Shown: positions 53,183 through 62,264 of the stretch, one piece after another
How the letters are laid out: each line of letters begins with the position of its first letter
Position numbering within the stretch: the first letter of the stretch is position 1
Assembly (NCBI GenBank): GCA_966211955.1
Contig: CBIHOF010000026.1
Span: 8,932 to 72,931, forward strand
Length of the DNA: 64,000 nucleotides
DNA from: Albitalea sp966211955
GTDB lineage: Bacteria; Pseudomonadota; Gammaproteobacteria; Burkholderiales; Burkholderiaceae_C
Direction: 5' to 3'
Program-made: the position numbers and the translations under genes
Notes under the pieces: model-generated
What the model saw: only the letters and a program-made list of their open reading frames with translations
Told to the model about the DNA's origin: nothing
Databases searched by the model: none

Positions 53183-54571
53183 ATGACCCAAGAATCCCCC
53201 GTGGCCGCCGCCGGCGCCGCCCCCAAGATCGGCTTCGTCTCGCTGGGCTGCCCCAAGGCGCTGACCGACTCCGAACTCATCCTCACGCAGCTTCGCGCCG
53301 AGGGCTACGACACCTCCAAGACCTTCGCGGGCGCGGACCTCGTGATCGTCAACACCTGCGGCTTCATCGACGACGCGGTGAAGGAAAGCCTGGACACCAT
53401 CGGCGAGGCGCTGGCCGAGAACGGCAAGGTGATCGTGACCGGCTGCCTGGGCGCGAAGGCGGGCGACGCGGGCGGCAACCTCGTCAAGCAGATGCACCCG
53501 AGCGTGCTCGCCGTGACCGGCCCGCACGCCACGAATGAGGTGATGGACGCGGTGCACCTGCACGTGCCCAAGCCGCACGACCCATTCATCGACCTGGTGC
53601 CCGCGCAAGGCGTCAAGCTCACGCCCAGGCACTACGCCTACCTCAAGATCAGCGAGGGCTGCAACCACCGCTGCTCGTTCTGCATCATCCCGAGCATGCG
53701 CGGCGACCTGGTGTCCCGCCCCATCGGCGACGTGCTGGGCGAGGCACAGCGCCTCTTCGAAGCCGGCGTGAAGGAGCTTCTCGTCATCAGCCAGGACACG
53801 AGTGCCTATGGCGTGGACGTGAAGTACCGCACCGGCTTCTGGGACGGCAAGCCCGTCAAGACGCGCATGTTCGACCTGGCCGACAAGCTGGGCGAACTGG
53901 CCGACAAGCATGGCGCCTGGGTGCGCATGCACTACGTCTACCCGTACCCACACGTCGACGAGATCCTGCCGATGATGGCCGAGGGCCGCGTGCTGCCCTA
54001 CCTGGACGTGCCCTTCCAGCATTCGCACCCCGACGTGCTCAAGCGCATGAAGCGCCCGGCCAACGGCGAGAAGAACCTCGACCGCCTGCAGCGCTGGCGC
54101 GAGGTGTGCCCGGAGATCGTCGTGCGCAGCACCTTCATCGCGGGCTTCCCCGGCGAGACGGAAGAAGAGTTCGAGCACCTGCTCGGGTTCATGCGCGAGG
54201 CGCGCATCGATCGTGCAGGCTGCTTTGCCTATTCGCCGGTGGAAGGCGCCACGGCCAACGACATCCCCGGCATGCTGCCGCCCGAAGTGCGCGAGGAGCG
54301 TCGGGCTCGATTCATGAAGGTGGCCGAAGAAGTGTCGTCTGCCAAGCTGCGTGAACGCATCGGCGCGACCATGCAGGTGCTGGTGGATTCGGCGCCGGCA
54401 CTCGGCCGCAAGGGCGGGGTGGGGCGCACGTATGCGGACGCGCCCGAGATCGATGGCGTGGTGAAACTGCTGCCGCCGGAGAAGGCGTCAAAGACCTTGA
54501 AGGTGGGTGAGTTCACCAAGGCGCGCATCGTCGGCACGCAAGGGCATGACTTGATCGGACAACCGATCTGA
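53183..54571 (+). CDS. rimO: ribosomal protein S12 methylthiotransferase RimO
   Basis: A 462-aa radical-SAM enzyme that adds a methylthio group to an Asp of ribosomal protein S12. The N-terminal MTTase domain has GFVSLGCPKALTDSE and TCGFIDDA, the radical SAM domain has the cluster triad CNHRCSFC, and a C-terminal TRAM domain closes the protein. The length is normal for the family. It lies 39 bp after phaR and probably ends at the hairpin at 54585-54602. Confidence 0.97.
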   Translation: MTQESPVAAAGAAPKIGFVSLGCPKALTDSELILTQLRAEGYDTSKTFAGADLVIVNTCGFIDDAVKESLDTIGEALAENGKVIVTGCLGAKAGDAGGNLVKQMHPSVLAVTGPHATNEVMDAVHLHVPKPHDPFIDLVPAQGVKLTPRHYAYLKISEGCNHRCSFCIIPSMRGDLVSRPIGDVLGEAQRLFEAGVKELLVISQDTSAYGVDVKYRTGFWDGKPVKTRMFDLADKLGELADKHGAWVRMHYVYPYPHVDEILPMMAEGRVLPYLDVPFQHSHPDVLKRMKRPANGEKNLDRLQRWREVCPEIVVRSTFIAGFPGETEEEFEHLLGFMREARIDRAGCFAYSPVEGATANDIPGMLPPEVREERRARFMKVAEEVSSAKLRERIGATMQVLVDSAPALGRKGGVGRTYADAPEIDGVVKLLPPEKASKTLKVGEFTKARIVGTQGHDLIGQPI

Positions 54572-54584
54572 GCTTGGGCGATGC

Positions 54585-54605
54585 AGGCGGCGGATGCCGC
54601 CTTTC
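54585..54605 (+). terminator. probable terminator after rimO
   Basis: AGGCGGC, a GGAT loop, then GCCGCCT followed by TTCC. It lies 14 bp past the rimO stop, between the convergent rimO and aroG genes. The T-run is short, so strength is uncertain. Confidence 0.5.
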
Positions 54606-54628
54606 CGCAGCGATCTGGAGCGGGCCGG

Positions 54629-55762
54629 TCAGGCCGCCGAGCCGAGTGCCTTCGACCTCCGCGCCCTGACCGCCGCAGCCAGCGTGTGCAGCACCGGCAC
54701 CGTCTGCTCGAAGCCAATGCAGGCGTCGGTGATCGACACGCCGTGCTTGAGCGGCACCCCCGCCACCAGGTCCTGGCGTCCTTCCTCGAGGTGGCTTTCG
54801 ATCATCACCCCGGTGATGCGGCCGTCCCCGCCGGCCACCTGCTCGGCCACGTCCTGAGCCACCTCGATCTGCCGGCGGTGCGCCTTGCTGCTGTTGCCGT
54901 GCGACACGTCGATCATCACCTGCTCGCGCAGGCCGGCCGCGCGCAGCGTGCCGCAGGCGGCCTCCACGTGGGCAGCGTCGTAGTTGGGGCTCTTGCCGCC
55001 TCGCAGGATGACGTGGCAATCATCGTTGCCGCGCGTCTCGAAGATGGCGGCCATGCCCATCTTGGTCATGCCCATGAACGCATGCGGCGCCTGCGCCGCG
55101 AGGATGGCGTCGGCCGCCACCTTGATGCCGCCGTCCGTGCCGTTCTTGAAGCCCACCGGGCAACTCAGGCCAGAGGCAAGCTGGCGGTGGCTCTGGCTCT
55201 CAGTGGTCCGTGCGCCGATTGCGCCCCAGGCGACCAGGTCGGCGATGAACTGGGGGCTCAGCAAGTCGAGGAATTCGGTGCCCAGCGGAAGGCCGAGCAT
55301 GGTCAGTTCGAGCAGCAGTTTTCTCGCGCGTTCCAGGCCTTCGTTGATCGCGAAGCTGCCATCGAGGTGAGGGTCGTTGATGTAGCCCTTCCAGCCGACG
55401 GTGGTACGCGGCTTCTCGAAGTAGGCGCGCATGACGATCAGCAGGTCGTCCTGGAGTTCGTCGGCCACCACTTTCAGGCGCAGCCCGTACTCCATCGCCT
55501 GCTCATGATCGTGGATGGAGCAGGGCCCCACCACGACCACCAGCCGGTCGTCCCGCCCGTGCAGCACGTCGGCAATCGCCTCGCGGCTGCGCTCGACCAC
55601 GGCCAGCGTCTCGTCGCGCACGGGCACGCGCTCTTGCAGCAAGGCGGGCGTGATGAGCGGGCGCACCGCCCCGATGCGCACGTCGTCGACGCGGGTGGTG
55701 TCCAGCGTGCTGTCGCGTTCGCCGACTTCGCGGTCATGGAGGGGGTCGTCGATGCGGGGCAT
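54629..55762 (-). CDS. aroG: 3-deoxy-7-phosphoheptulonate synthase (DAHP synthase, class I)
   Basis: A 377-aa enzyme for the first step of the shikimate pathway, joining phosphoenolpyruvate and erythrose 4-phosphate. Class I motifs are VVVVGPCSIHDHEQAMEYG, MRAYFEKPRTTVGWKG, GARTTESQSHRQLASG, FKNGTDG and DVSHGNSSKAH. The N-terminal part should carry the feedback site for an aromatic amino acid; which one cannot be told reliably. It is a single gene, convergent with rimO. Confidence 0.96.
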   Translation of the reverse strand: MPRIDDPLHDREVGERDSTLDTTRVDDVRIGAVRPLITPALLQERVPVRDETLAVVERSREAIADVLHGRDDRLVVVVGPCSIHDHEQAMEYGLRLKVVADELQDDLLIVMRAYFEKPRTTVGWKGYINDPHLDGSFAINEGLERARKLLLELTMLGLPLGTEFLDLLSPQFIADLVAWGAIGARTTESQSHRQLASGLSCPVGFKNGTDGGIKVAADAILAAQAPHAFMGMTKMGMAAIFETRGNDDCHVILRGGKSPNYDAAHVEAACGTLRAAGLREQVMIDVSHGNSSKAHRRQIEVAQDVAEQVAGGDGRITGVMIESHLEEGRQDLVAGVPLKHGVSITDACIGFEQTVPVLHTLAAAVRARRSKALGSAA

Positions 55763-55840
55763 GGTGGGCGGGCGTGAGATGCGGACGGCGAATTGTCCGT
55801 GATCGCCGCGAGTCCACCGCCCGGCCGCGTCGCAACGCCG

Positions 55841-57004
55841 TCACTTGCCCTGAATCGACTCCAAGGTGTGCACGATCACCCCCTCGATCGGGTCGACCGC
55901 CTCGTTCCACGGCGCCGCCTCCAGCATCTTCATCGTGTCCACGTAGCCTGCATGCCAGCGGTCGCGGATGCCAGCGGAGGTGAAGTCGATGTCCTTGGTG
56001 TGATCCTCGCCATCGAGCCGCGGCGCCACCAGGTGCGCCACGTGCATGGTGGTGCCGCAGCCCCAGGACGCGAGCTCCTTCATTTGCTCGTTGTGCTTGC
56101 TCGCGGGGATCTGCGCGCAGAGTTCGCGGATGACGTGCCGCAGGCGGTGGATCTGCTTTTGCCGCGCGATGTGGCTGTCGGCACGGCTTGCGAACTGGAT
56201 GTCCTTTTGCCGGCCCATCACCTCCCAGATGGACTGCGGCTCGGGCCCCGACTGGTGCCACACGTTCACGGCAAAGATCACCGAGTCGCGCCGCGGCACG
56301 TCGTCGAGCACCGCCTCGATCGGCGTGTTGGAGTAGATGCCGCCGTCCCAGTACGGTTGCCCGTCGATGCGGATCGCCGGAAAGGCCGGGGGCAGGGCGC
56401 CGGAGGCCATCACGTGCTCCACGCGCAACGCCTGCGTGCTGCTGTCGAAGTAGCGCATCTCGCCGCTGATGGCGTTCACCGCGCCGACGGTGAGGCGGGC
56501 ATCGCCCTGGTTGATGCGCTCGAAGTCGACCAGCTTGTGCAGGGTCTCGCGAAGCGGTTCGGTGCTGTAGTAGGACGCTGCGTCCACGCCGACGCGCGCC
56601 TGCGAGCCCTGCAGTGCCGCGGCGCTCGGTTTGAAGAACGACGGGATGCCGCGCGACATCGTGGCGAGGTTGGCCGCGATGCGTCCAAGTCCGAGCCAGG
56701 GGAAGGGGTTGGCGAAGTTGCCCGCCTGCTCGACGTGGTCCCAGAACGCATGCAGCCGATCCAGCCGTTGCGCGGGCGCGTTGCCCACGATGAGCGCCGC
56801 GTTGATCGCGCCGATGGAGGTGCCTATCACCCAGTCGGGCTCGATGCCGGCTTCGTGCATCGCCTGGTACACGCCGATCTGGTAGGCGCCCAGCGCGCCG
56901 CCGCCTTGCAGCACCAGCACCACCTGGCCGGGCATGCCCAGCTTGGTGGCGGCTGGCTTCTTCTTGGTGCGGGTCACCGCGTCTCGATAGATCGCCGCAT
57001 TCAT
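55841..57004 (-). CDS. patatin-like phospholipase
   Basis: A 387-aa lipid acyl hydrolase. It has the oxyanion loop LQGGGALGAYQ, nucleophile Ser in VIGTSIGAIN and catalytic Asp in WDGGIYSNTP, all intact. No signal peptide is seen, only a basic tail (TRTKKKPAATKL). A C-terminal domain of about 150 residues follows the patatin core (DUF3734-like). It is coupled to adc by ATGA and is the last gene of the bdhA-adc operon. It may act on acyl lipids or on stored polyester; the latter is inference from context. Confidence 0.92.
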   Translation of the reverse strand: MNAAIYRDAVTRTKKKPAATKLGMPGQVVLVLQGGGALGAYQIGVYQAMHEAGIEPDWVIGTSIGAINAALIVGNAPAQRLDRLHAFWDHVEQAGNFANPFPWLGLGRIAANLATMSRGIPSFFKPSAAALQGSQARVGVDAASYYSTEPLRETLHKLVDFERINQGDARLTVGAVNAISGEMRYFDSSTQALRVEHVMASGALPPAFPAIRIDGQPYWDGGIYSNTPIEAVLDDVPRRDSVIFAVNVWHQSGPEPQSIWEVMGRQKDIQFASRADSHIARQKQIHRLRHVIRELCAQIPASKHNEQMKELASWGCGTTMHVAHLVAPRLDGEDHTKDIDFTSAGIRDRWHAGYVDTMKMLEAAPWNEAVDPIEGVIVHTLESIQGK

Positions 57005-57819
57005 GCCGCCGCCCCGCTGATCTCGATCACGTTCTTCGCGTCCATCGCCATCTCCGCCTTGTAGTCGTGCAGCACGCGGCCATAGGGCAGCGTGAGGTCT
57101 GCGATGAAGTGCAACCCGCCCAGCACCCGGCGCACCGGCAGGTCCGCCACCGGTGCGTTCACATGCGGCACCAGGTGAAGCCGGGCCGGACCCGACCAGG
57201 CGCCCTGCACCTGGATGTCGGTGAGGTTGTAGCCCACGAGCTGCGCGATGGCGAGGCTGCCGTCCACGTCCGGGATGAGCTTGAGGTTGACCTGCGTCTT
57301 GCCCATCTTCTCCACGATGGAAGCCGACGAGCAGGTCTTTCGGCCATTCACGTCGTACAGCAGGTGCTGGTGCTTGTAGCCCATGGTGCCCACGGCCACC
57401 TGCACGCCTGCATAGTCCAGCGTGCCCGTCAGCGTGTCCTGCGCGACGACGAGCTTCGGGCGCGCATGCTTCTTCGGAAAGCCCCAGACCTCGCGGCCGC
57501 CGGCGATGGGCGGCTCATCATCCAGGTACATCTGTGCCGTGAAGTTGACGTGTTCACCGTTGAAGAGTGCGGGAATGACGATGCCTGATTCGGTGTAGTC
57601 GCCGAAGCCCGCGGAGTCGGGCATGCGGATGAATTCATAGAGCACGGTGTTGCTGCCGTCGGGTTCCAGGGGCTCGGGCAGGGCCTCGCGAATGGCTTGC
57701 GGGTCCGACTCGTAGGTGATGATCAGGTACTCCCGGTCGACGAAGCGGTAGGGCCCCTTGGGGTAGGACGGCGAGGCCATCGGCATCGATGGCAGGCCGA
57801 TGATGTGCTGGCTTTTCAT
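57001..57819 (-). CDS. adc: acetoacetate decarboxylase
   Basis: A 272-aa enzyme that turns acetoacetate into acetone and CO2. Family blocks are YPKGPYRFVDREYLIITYES, EVWGFPKKHARPKL (the KK pair holds the Schiff-base Lys and its pKa-lowering neighbour) and GTLDYAGVQVAVGTMGYKHQ. The match to the clostridial enzyme is strong along its length. It is placed after bdhA (20 bp) and before the patatin gene (overlap), linking hydroxybutyrate oxidation to acetoacetate removal. The start at 57819 begins the conserved part; a longer frame is rejected. Confidence 0.93.
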   Translation of the reverse strand: MKSQHIIGLPSMPMASPSYPKGPYRFVDREYLIITYESDPQAIREALPEPLEPDGSNTVLYEFIRMPDSAGFGDYTESGIVIPALFNGEHVNFTAQMYLDDEPPIAGGREVWGFPKKHARPKLVVAQDTLTGTLDYAGVQVAVGTMGYKHQHLLYDVNGRKTCSSASIVEKMGKTQVNLKLIPDVDGSLAIAQLVGYNLTDIQVQGAWSGPARLHLVPHVNAPVADLPVRRVLGGLHFIADLTLPYGRVLHDYKAEMAMDAKNVIEISGAAA

Positions 57820-57839
57820 GGTGTGGCTCCTCGTCGTGG

Positions 57840-58622
57840 TCAGTGTGCGGTCCAGCCGCCTTCGATGGGCAGCACGGCGCCGGTGATGGACGCGGCATCT
57901 CCTGAACACAGGAAGGCCGTGAAGGCGGCGACTTGCTCGACGGTCACGAACTTCTTGGTCGGCTGCGCGGCAAGCAGCACGTCGCGCACGACCTGCTCCT
58001 CGGTGATGCCGCGGGCGCGCGCCGTGTCGGGGATCTGCTGTTGCACCAGCGGCGTGAGCACGTAGCCGGGGCACACGGCGTTCACCGTGATGCCGCGTTC
58101 TGCCACTTCGAGTGCCACCGACTTCGTGAAGCCGGCGATGCCGTGCTTGGCCGCAACGTAAGCCGACTTGAAGGGGCTCGCCACCAGCGCATGCGCCGAC
58201 GCCACGTTCACGATGCGACCGAAGCCGCGCTCCTTCATCATCGGCAGCGCGAGCCGCGTGGTGTGGAAAGCCGCGCTCAGGTTGATCGCGAGGATGGCAT
58301 CCCACTTGTGCAGCGGGAATTCTTCCACCGGTGCCACGTGCTGGATGCCGGCGTTGTTGATGAGGATGTCGACCGCGCCGAAGCGCTCGATGGCGCGCGC
58401 CATCATGGCCTCGATGGCGTCGGGCCGTGACATGTCCGCGCCGTCGTACTGCACGTCCACGCCCGTCTCTTCGGCGAGCTGCCGGCGCAACGCGGCGATC
58501 TCGTGTGCATCGCCGAAGCCGTTCAGGACGATGTTGGCGCCTTGCCGTGCGAGCCGCTGGGCGATGCCCAGGCCAATGCCCGATGTCGAGCCCGTGACCA
58601 GGGCCGTCTTGCCTTTGAACAT
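57840..58622 (-). CDS. bdhA: 3-hydroxybutyrate dehydrogenase
   Basis: A 260-aa short-chain dehydrogenase oxidising D-3-hydroxybutyrate to acetoacetate with NAD. It has TGSTSGIGLGIAQRLA (nucleotide loop), NNAGIQHVAPVEEFP, the active-site SAHALVASPFKSAYVAAKHG (Ser, Tyr, Lys) and the BdhA-typical CPGYVLTPLVQQQI. It works in depolymerised PHB use together with phaR-controlled storage. First gene of the operon. Confidence 0.95.
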   Translation of the reverse strand: MFKGKTALVTGSTSGIGLGIAQRLARQGANIVLNGFGDAHEIAALRRQLAEETGVDVQYDGADMSRPDAIEAMMARAIERFGAVDILINNAGIQHVAPVEEFPLHKWDAILAINLSAAFHTTRLALPMMKERGFGRIVNVASAHALVASPFKSAYVAAKHGIAGFTKSVALEVAERGITVNAVCPGYVLTPLVQQQIPDTARARGITEEQVVRDVLLAAQPTKKFVTVEQVAAFTAFLCSGDAASITGAVLPIEGGWTAH

Positions 58623-58767
58623 GAAGTCCTCCTGTGGTGAATGTCGGAATGAAGCTGAGTCGAGCGCCCCTGCCAGTCCTTACGAAAACTTTGTTCGGCC
58701 GGTCCTGTAAGCAAGCGGCGAGCTCGCGCGACCACTGCCCATTCGCACAGCCACAGGGACAGACACC

Positions 58768-60060
58768 ATGACTTCAGGACGTTCCATCGTCATCGTGGGC
58801 GGCGGCTTCGCAGGCACCACGCTGGCGCGCTCACTGCATGGGCGCATCGCCGACGATGTCGAGCTCACGCTCATCTCGGAAGAGAGCACCATGACCTTCA
58901 ACCCGATGCTTCCCGAGGCGGTGGGTGCATCGATCTTTCCCGAGCAGGTGGTGGCGCCGGTGCGCGAGATGCTGCCGATGCGCGAACGCACGCGCTTCGT
59001 GATGGGGCGTGTGACGTCGCTGGACACGACCGCGAAGACACTCACGTGCAACACGCTGGCCGGCCCGCGCAGCCTTCGCTACGACCAGCTGGTGCTCGCC
59101 TTCGGCAACCGCGCGCGGCTCGATTTCATCCCGGGCCTGGCCGCGCATGCGTTGCCCTTGAAGACAGTGGGCGATGCGCTGGAGATTCGCAACGTGGTGC
59201 TGCGGCGACTCGCCCGCATCGAGCTCGAGACCGACCGTGGCCTGCGCGCCGCACTCGGTCATTTCATCGTGATCGGCGGTGGCTTCTCGGGCGTCGAGGT
59301 GGCGGGTGAGCTGGTCGATTGCCTGGCCAGCATCCGCCGCTTCTATCCGCGAGTGCTGGCTGATGAATTGAAGGTGACGGTGCTGCAGGACATCGATCGC
59401 CTGCTGCCGGAGCTGCCGGCGAGGCTCGGGCTGTCGGCGCTTCGCTCCTTGCGAGCGCGCGGCGTGGACGTGCGCCTTGGCGCCCGCGCGGCGCGCATCA
59501 TCGAGCAGGGCGTGGTGCTTGCGAGCGACGAGCTGATCGGTGCACGCACGGTGATCGGCACGATCGGCACGCGGGCGAACCGGCTCGTCGAAAGTGCTGG
59601 CCTGGCCAGCGAGCGTGGCCGCATCGTCGTCGGGCCGGACATGCACGTCCCCGGCCATGACGGCCTCTGGGCGCTCGGCGACTGCGCGCTCGTGCCCAAC
59701 GCGCACGACGGCAAACCCGCCCCGCCGACTGCGCAGTTCGCCGTGCGCGAAGGCCGGCAGCTGGCCGACAACATCGTCGACGCGCTGGCCGGTCGACCGA
59801 CGCGTGCGTTCTCGCACCGCTCGCTCGGCCAGATGGCGTCCATCGGCCACATGAAGGGCGTGGCCGATGTGTGCGGGGTGCCCTTGTCCGGCCTGCCGGC
59901 CTGGCTGGTGTGGCGTGCCTATTACCTCTCGCAGATGCCCACGCTGCGGCGCAAGCTGCGCATCTTCGTCGAGTGGACCTGGGGCATGTTCTTCCCCACC
60001 GACATCACGCACCTGCGGTTCACGCCGAGCCACGAGGTGATGAAGGCCGAGGTGGAGTAG
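58768..60060 (+). CDS. type II NADH dehydrogenase-like FAD oxidoreductase
   Basis: A 430-aa flavoprotein of the NDH-2 family. It has two dinucleotide folds: IVIVGGGFAGTTLARSLHG for FAD and FIVIGGGFSGVEVAGEL for NADH, plus the late FAD motif LWALGDCALVPN. The C-terminal stretch with YYLSQMPTLRRKLRIFVEW and WTWGMFFPTD is amphipathic and should bind the membrane. It would pass electrons to quinone without pumping protons. Divergent from bdhA with 145 bp between. Confidence 0.9.
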   Translation: MTSGRSIVIVGGGFAGTTLARSLHGRIADDVELTLISEESTMTFNPMLPEAVGASIFPEQVVAPVREMLPMRERTRFVMGRVTSLDTTAKTLTCNTLAGPRSLRYDQLVLAFGNRARLDFIPGLAAHALPLKTVGDALEIRNVVLRRLARIELETDRGLRAALGHFIVIGGGFSGVEVAGELVDCLASIRRFYPRVLADELKVTVLQDIDRLLPELPARLGLSALRSLRARGVDVRLGARAARIIEQGVVLASDELIGARTVIGTIGTRANRLVESAGLASERGRIVVGPDMHVPGHDGLWALGDCALVPNAHDGKPAPPTAQFAVREGRQLADNIVDALAGRPTRAFSHRSLGQMASIGHMKGVADVCGVPLSGLPAWLVWRAYYLSQMPTLRRKLRIFVEWTWGMFFPTDITHLRFTPSHEVMKAEVE

Positions 60061-60142
60061 GGCGGATGCGTCCATGCGCGCGGCCTGCAGCAGGCGCGGC
60101 ATACACTCGATCGAACCCCACCGAGGTTCGACGAGGCAGTCC

Positions 60143-61315
60143 ATGTCCGAGCTGAGCACCACACTCATCCACCATCCCTACACGCCGCCCGCCGGCTTCG
60201 ACGCGCCGCAGCCGGGCGTCTTCAAGGCCTCCACTGTCATCTTCGCCAACGTCGCGGCGATGCGCTCGCGCGACTGGCGCGAAAAGGCGGGCTACACCTA
60301 CGGCCTGCACGGCACGCCCACCACGTTCACGCTGGAAGAGCGCATCGCCACGCTCGAGGGCGGAACGCGCACGCTGCTTGCGCCGAGCGGTCTCGCGGCC
60401 ATCGGCCTCGTGGATTTCGCGCTGCTGCGCGCGGGAGACGAGGTGCTCATTCCAAGCAACGCCTACAACCCCGGCAAGGAGCTCGCGCGGCATGAGCTCG
60501 CGGGCTGGGGCATCGGCCATCGCTTCTACGACGCGCTCGATCCCCAGTCGCTCGCCGATGCGATCACGCCGGCGACGAAGCTCATCTGGCTGGAGGCGCC
60601 CGGCTCGGTGACGATGGAGTTTCCGGACATCGTCTCGCTCGTGAAGATCGCGCGTGAACGCGGCGTCACGACCGCGCTGGACAACACCTGGGGTGCAGGC
60701 ATCGCCTTCAACCCCTTCGACATCGTGCCGGGCGTCGGCGTGGACATCTCCATGCATGCGCTCACCAAATTTCCGTCAGGCGGCGGGGATGTGCTGATGG
60801 GCTCGGTGACCACGCGCGACGAGCAACTGCACACGCGGCTCAAGCTCACGCACATGCGCACGGGGCTCGGCGTGGGCGCAAACGACGCGGAGGCGGTGCT
60901 GCGTGCGTTGCCGAGCCTGGCCCTGCGCTACGAGGCGCACGATCGCTCGGCACGCGAAATCGCTGCATGGTGCGCGGCGCGTCCAGAGATCGTGCAGGTG
61001 CTGCATCCGGCCTTGCCTGGCTCGCCGGGCCATGAGCACTGGAAGCAGACCTGCCGCGCCGCCGCCGGAATCTTCTCCATCGTCTTCGATGAGCGCTTCG
61101 ACAGCGCACGCGTCGATGCCTTCGTCGATGCGCTGCGGCTCTTCAAGATCGGCTATTCGTGGGCCGGACCAGTGAGCCTGGTCGTGCCCTACGACATCGC
61201 GAGCATCCGGCCGAAGGCGCCCTGGCGCGCAACGCTGGTGCGGCTGTGCATCGGACTGGAAGCGACGCAGGACCTGGTCGCCGACCTGGACCAGGCCATG
61301 AAGCAACTCGCGTGA
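60143..61315 (+). CDS. metC: cystathionine beta-lyase
   Basis: A 390-aa PLP enzyme of the Cys/Met metabolism family, splitting cystathionine to homocysteine, pyruvate and ammonia. Markers are KAGYTYGLHGTPTTFTLEER, ALDNTWGAG and the PLP-Lys region SMHALTKFPSGGGDVLMGSV. The features agree with bacterial MetC more than with gamma-synthases. The start at 60143 follows GAGG eight bases ahead. It is convergent with smpB with an 11-bp gap. Confidence 0.93.
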   Translation: MSELSTTLIHHPYTPPAGFDAPQPGVFKASTVIFANVAAMRSRDWREKAGYTYGLHGTPTTFTLEERIATLEGGTRTLLAPSGLAAIGLVDFALLRAGDEVLIPSNAYNPGKELARHELAGWGIGHRFYDALDPQSLADAITPATKLIWLEAPGSVTMEFPDIVSLVKIARERGVTTALDNTWGAGIAFNPFDIVPGVGVDISMHALTKFPSGGGDVLMGSVTTRDEQLHTRLKLTHMRTGLGVGANDAEAVLRALPSLALRYEAHDRSAREIAAWCAARPEIVQVLHPALPGSPGHEHWKQTCRAAAGIFSIVFDERFDSARVDAFVDALRLFKIGYSWAGPVSLVVPYDIASIRPKAPWRATLVRLCIGLEATQDLVADLDQAMKQLA

Positions 61316-61326
61316 GGGCAGGAGCT

Positions 61327-61785
61327 TCAGGTCTTGCTGGAGACCTTGTGTCTCATCAGGCGACCTTTCTCACGGTCCCAGTCCTTCTTCTTCTCGGTGT
61401 CGCGCTTGTCGTGCTCGGCCTTGCCCTTGGCCAGTGCGATCTCCGCCTTCACCCGCCCGCCCTTGTAGTGCAGGTCCAGCGGCACGAGGGTGAAGCCCTT
61501 CTGCTCGACCTTGCCCACCAGCCGGCGGATTTCTTCCTTGTGCATGAGCAGCTTCTTGGTGCGGTCGGCCTCGGGGCTGACGTGCGTGGACGCACTGCGA
61601 AGGGCGTTGATGCGGCAGCCGATGAGGAAGAGTTCACCGTCGCGAATCGTCACGTAGCCGTCGGTGAGCTGGACCTGGCCTGCACGGATGGCCTTGATCT
61701 CCCAGCCCTGCAGCACCATGCCCGCCTCGAAGCGTTCGGTGATGTGGTAGTCGTACCGCGCTCGGCGGTTTTCGGCGATGGACAT
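61327..61785 (-). CDS. smpB: SsrA-binding protein SmpB
   Basis: A 152-aa tmRNA partner for rescue of stalled ribosomes. Typical blocks are IAENRRARYDYHITERFEAG, LQGWEIKAIRAGQVQL and the basic C-terminal tail KKKDWDREKGRLMRHKV. The ATG at 61785 is preferred to a TTG six codons upstream because the conserved sequence starts MSIAENRRA. The gene is divergent from ratA. Confidence 0.97.
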   Translation of the reverse strand: MSIAENRRARYDYHITERFEAGMVLQGWEIKAIRAGQVQLTDGYVTIRDGELFLIGCRINALRSASTHVSPEADRTKKLLMHKEEIRRLVGKVEQKGFTLVPLDLHYKGGRVKAEIALAKGKAEHDKRDTEKKKDWDREKGRLMRHKVSSKT

Positions 61786-61802
61786 GGAGTCAAGTGGGCT
61801 CA

Positions 61803-61822
61803 ATACAATCGGACCATTGTAT
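61803..61822. promoter_or_regulatory. symmetric bidirectional promoter element between smpB and ratA
   Basis: ATACAAT, six bases, then its complement ATTGTAT. Each strand carries a TACAAT -10-like hexamer facing outward, one toward smpB and one toward ratA (ratA ATG at 61821, inside the right arm). This would make the ratA leader only a few bases long. It could also be a regulator site. Confidence 0.5.
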
Positions 61823-62264
61823 GAAGCACGTCAAGAAGTCCGTCCTGCTCTGGTACTCGCCCCACGAGATGTACGAATTGGTGACCGCCGTGAAGGACTA
61901 TCCGAAGTTCCTGCCGTGGTGCGACAAGGCCGAGGTGCTGGAGTCGCACGAGGGCGGGGTGACGGCCCGGCTCAACATCCAGTACGCCGGTTTGCGGCAC
62001 GCTTTCACCACGCGCAACGAGCATGAGAAGGACGCGTCGGTGGTGATCCGCCTCGTCGACGGCCCCTTCTCCCAGCTTGACGGCACCTGGAAATTCACCC
62101 GCGTGGGCTCGACCGAAGCGGCCTGCAAGATCGAGTTCGACATGTGCTACGCCTTCGCCAACGCGGCGCTCGAAGCGCTCGTGAGCCCGGTGTTCGATCG
62201 CATCGCCAACACCTTCGTCGATTCCTTCGTCAAGCGCGCCGAGCAGGTCTACGGTGCACGCTGA
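61821..62264 (+). CDS. ratA: RatA/Coq10-type START-domain protein
   Basis: A 147-aa START/polyketide-cyclase-like protein, homologous to E. coli RatA (ribosome association toxin) and to coenzyme Q10-binding Coq10. Family traits are SPHEMYELVTAVKDYPKFLP near the start and FDRIANTFVDSFVKRAEQVY at the end. Its neighbourhood next to smpB is conserved across proteobacteria. Start taken at ATG 61821; a GTG at 61794 would add nine residues. Confidence 0.93.
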   Translation: MKHVKKSVLLWYSPHEMYELVTAVKDYPKFLPWCDKAEVLESHEGGVTARLNIQYAGLRHAFTTRNEHEKDASVVIRLVDGPFSQLDGTWKFTRVGSTEAACKIEFDMCYAFANAALEALVSPVFDRIANTFVDSFVKRAEQVYGAR

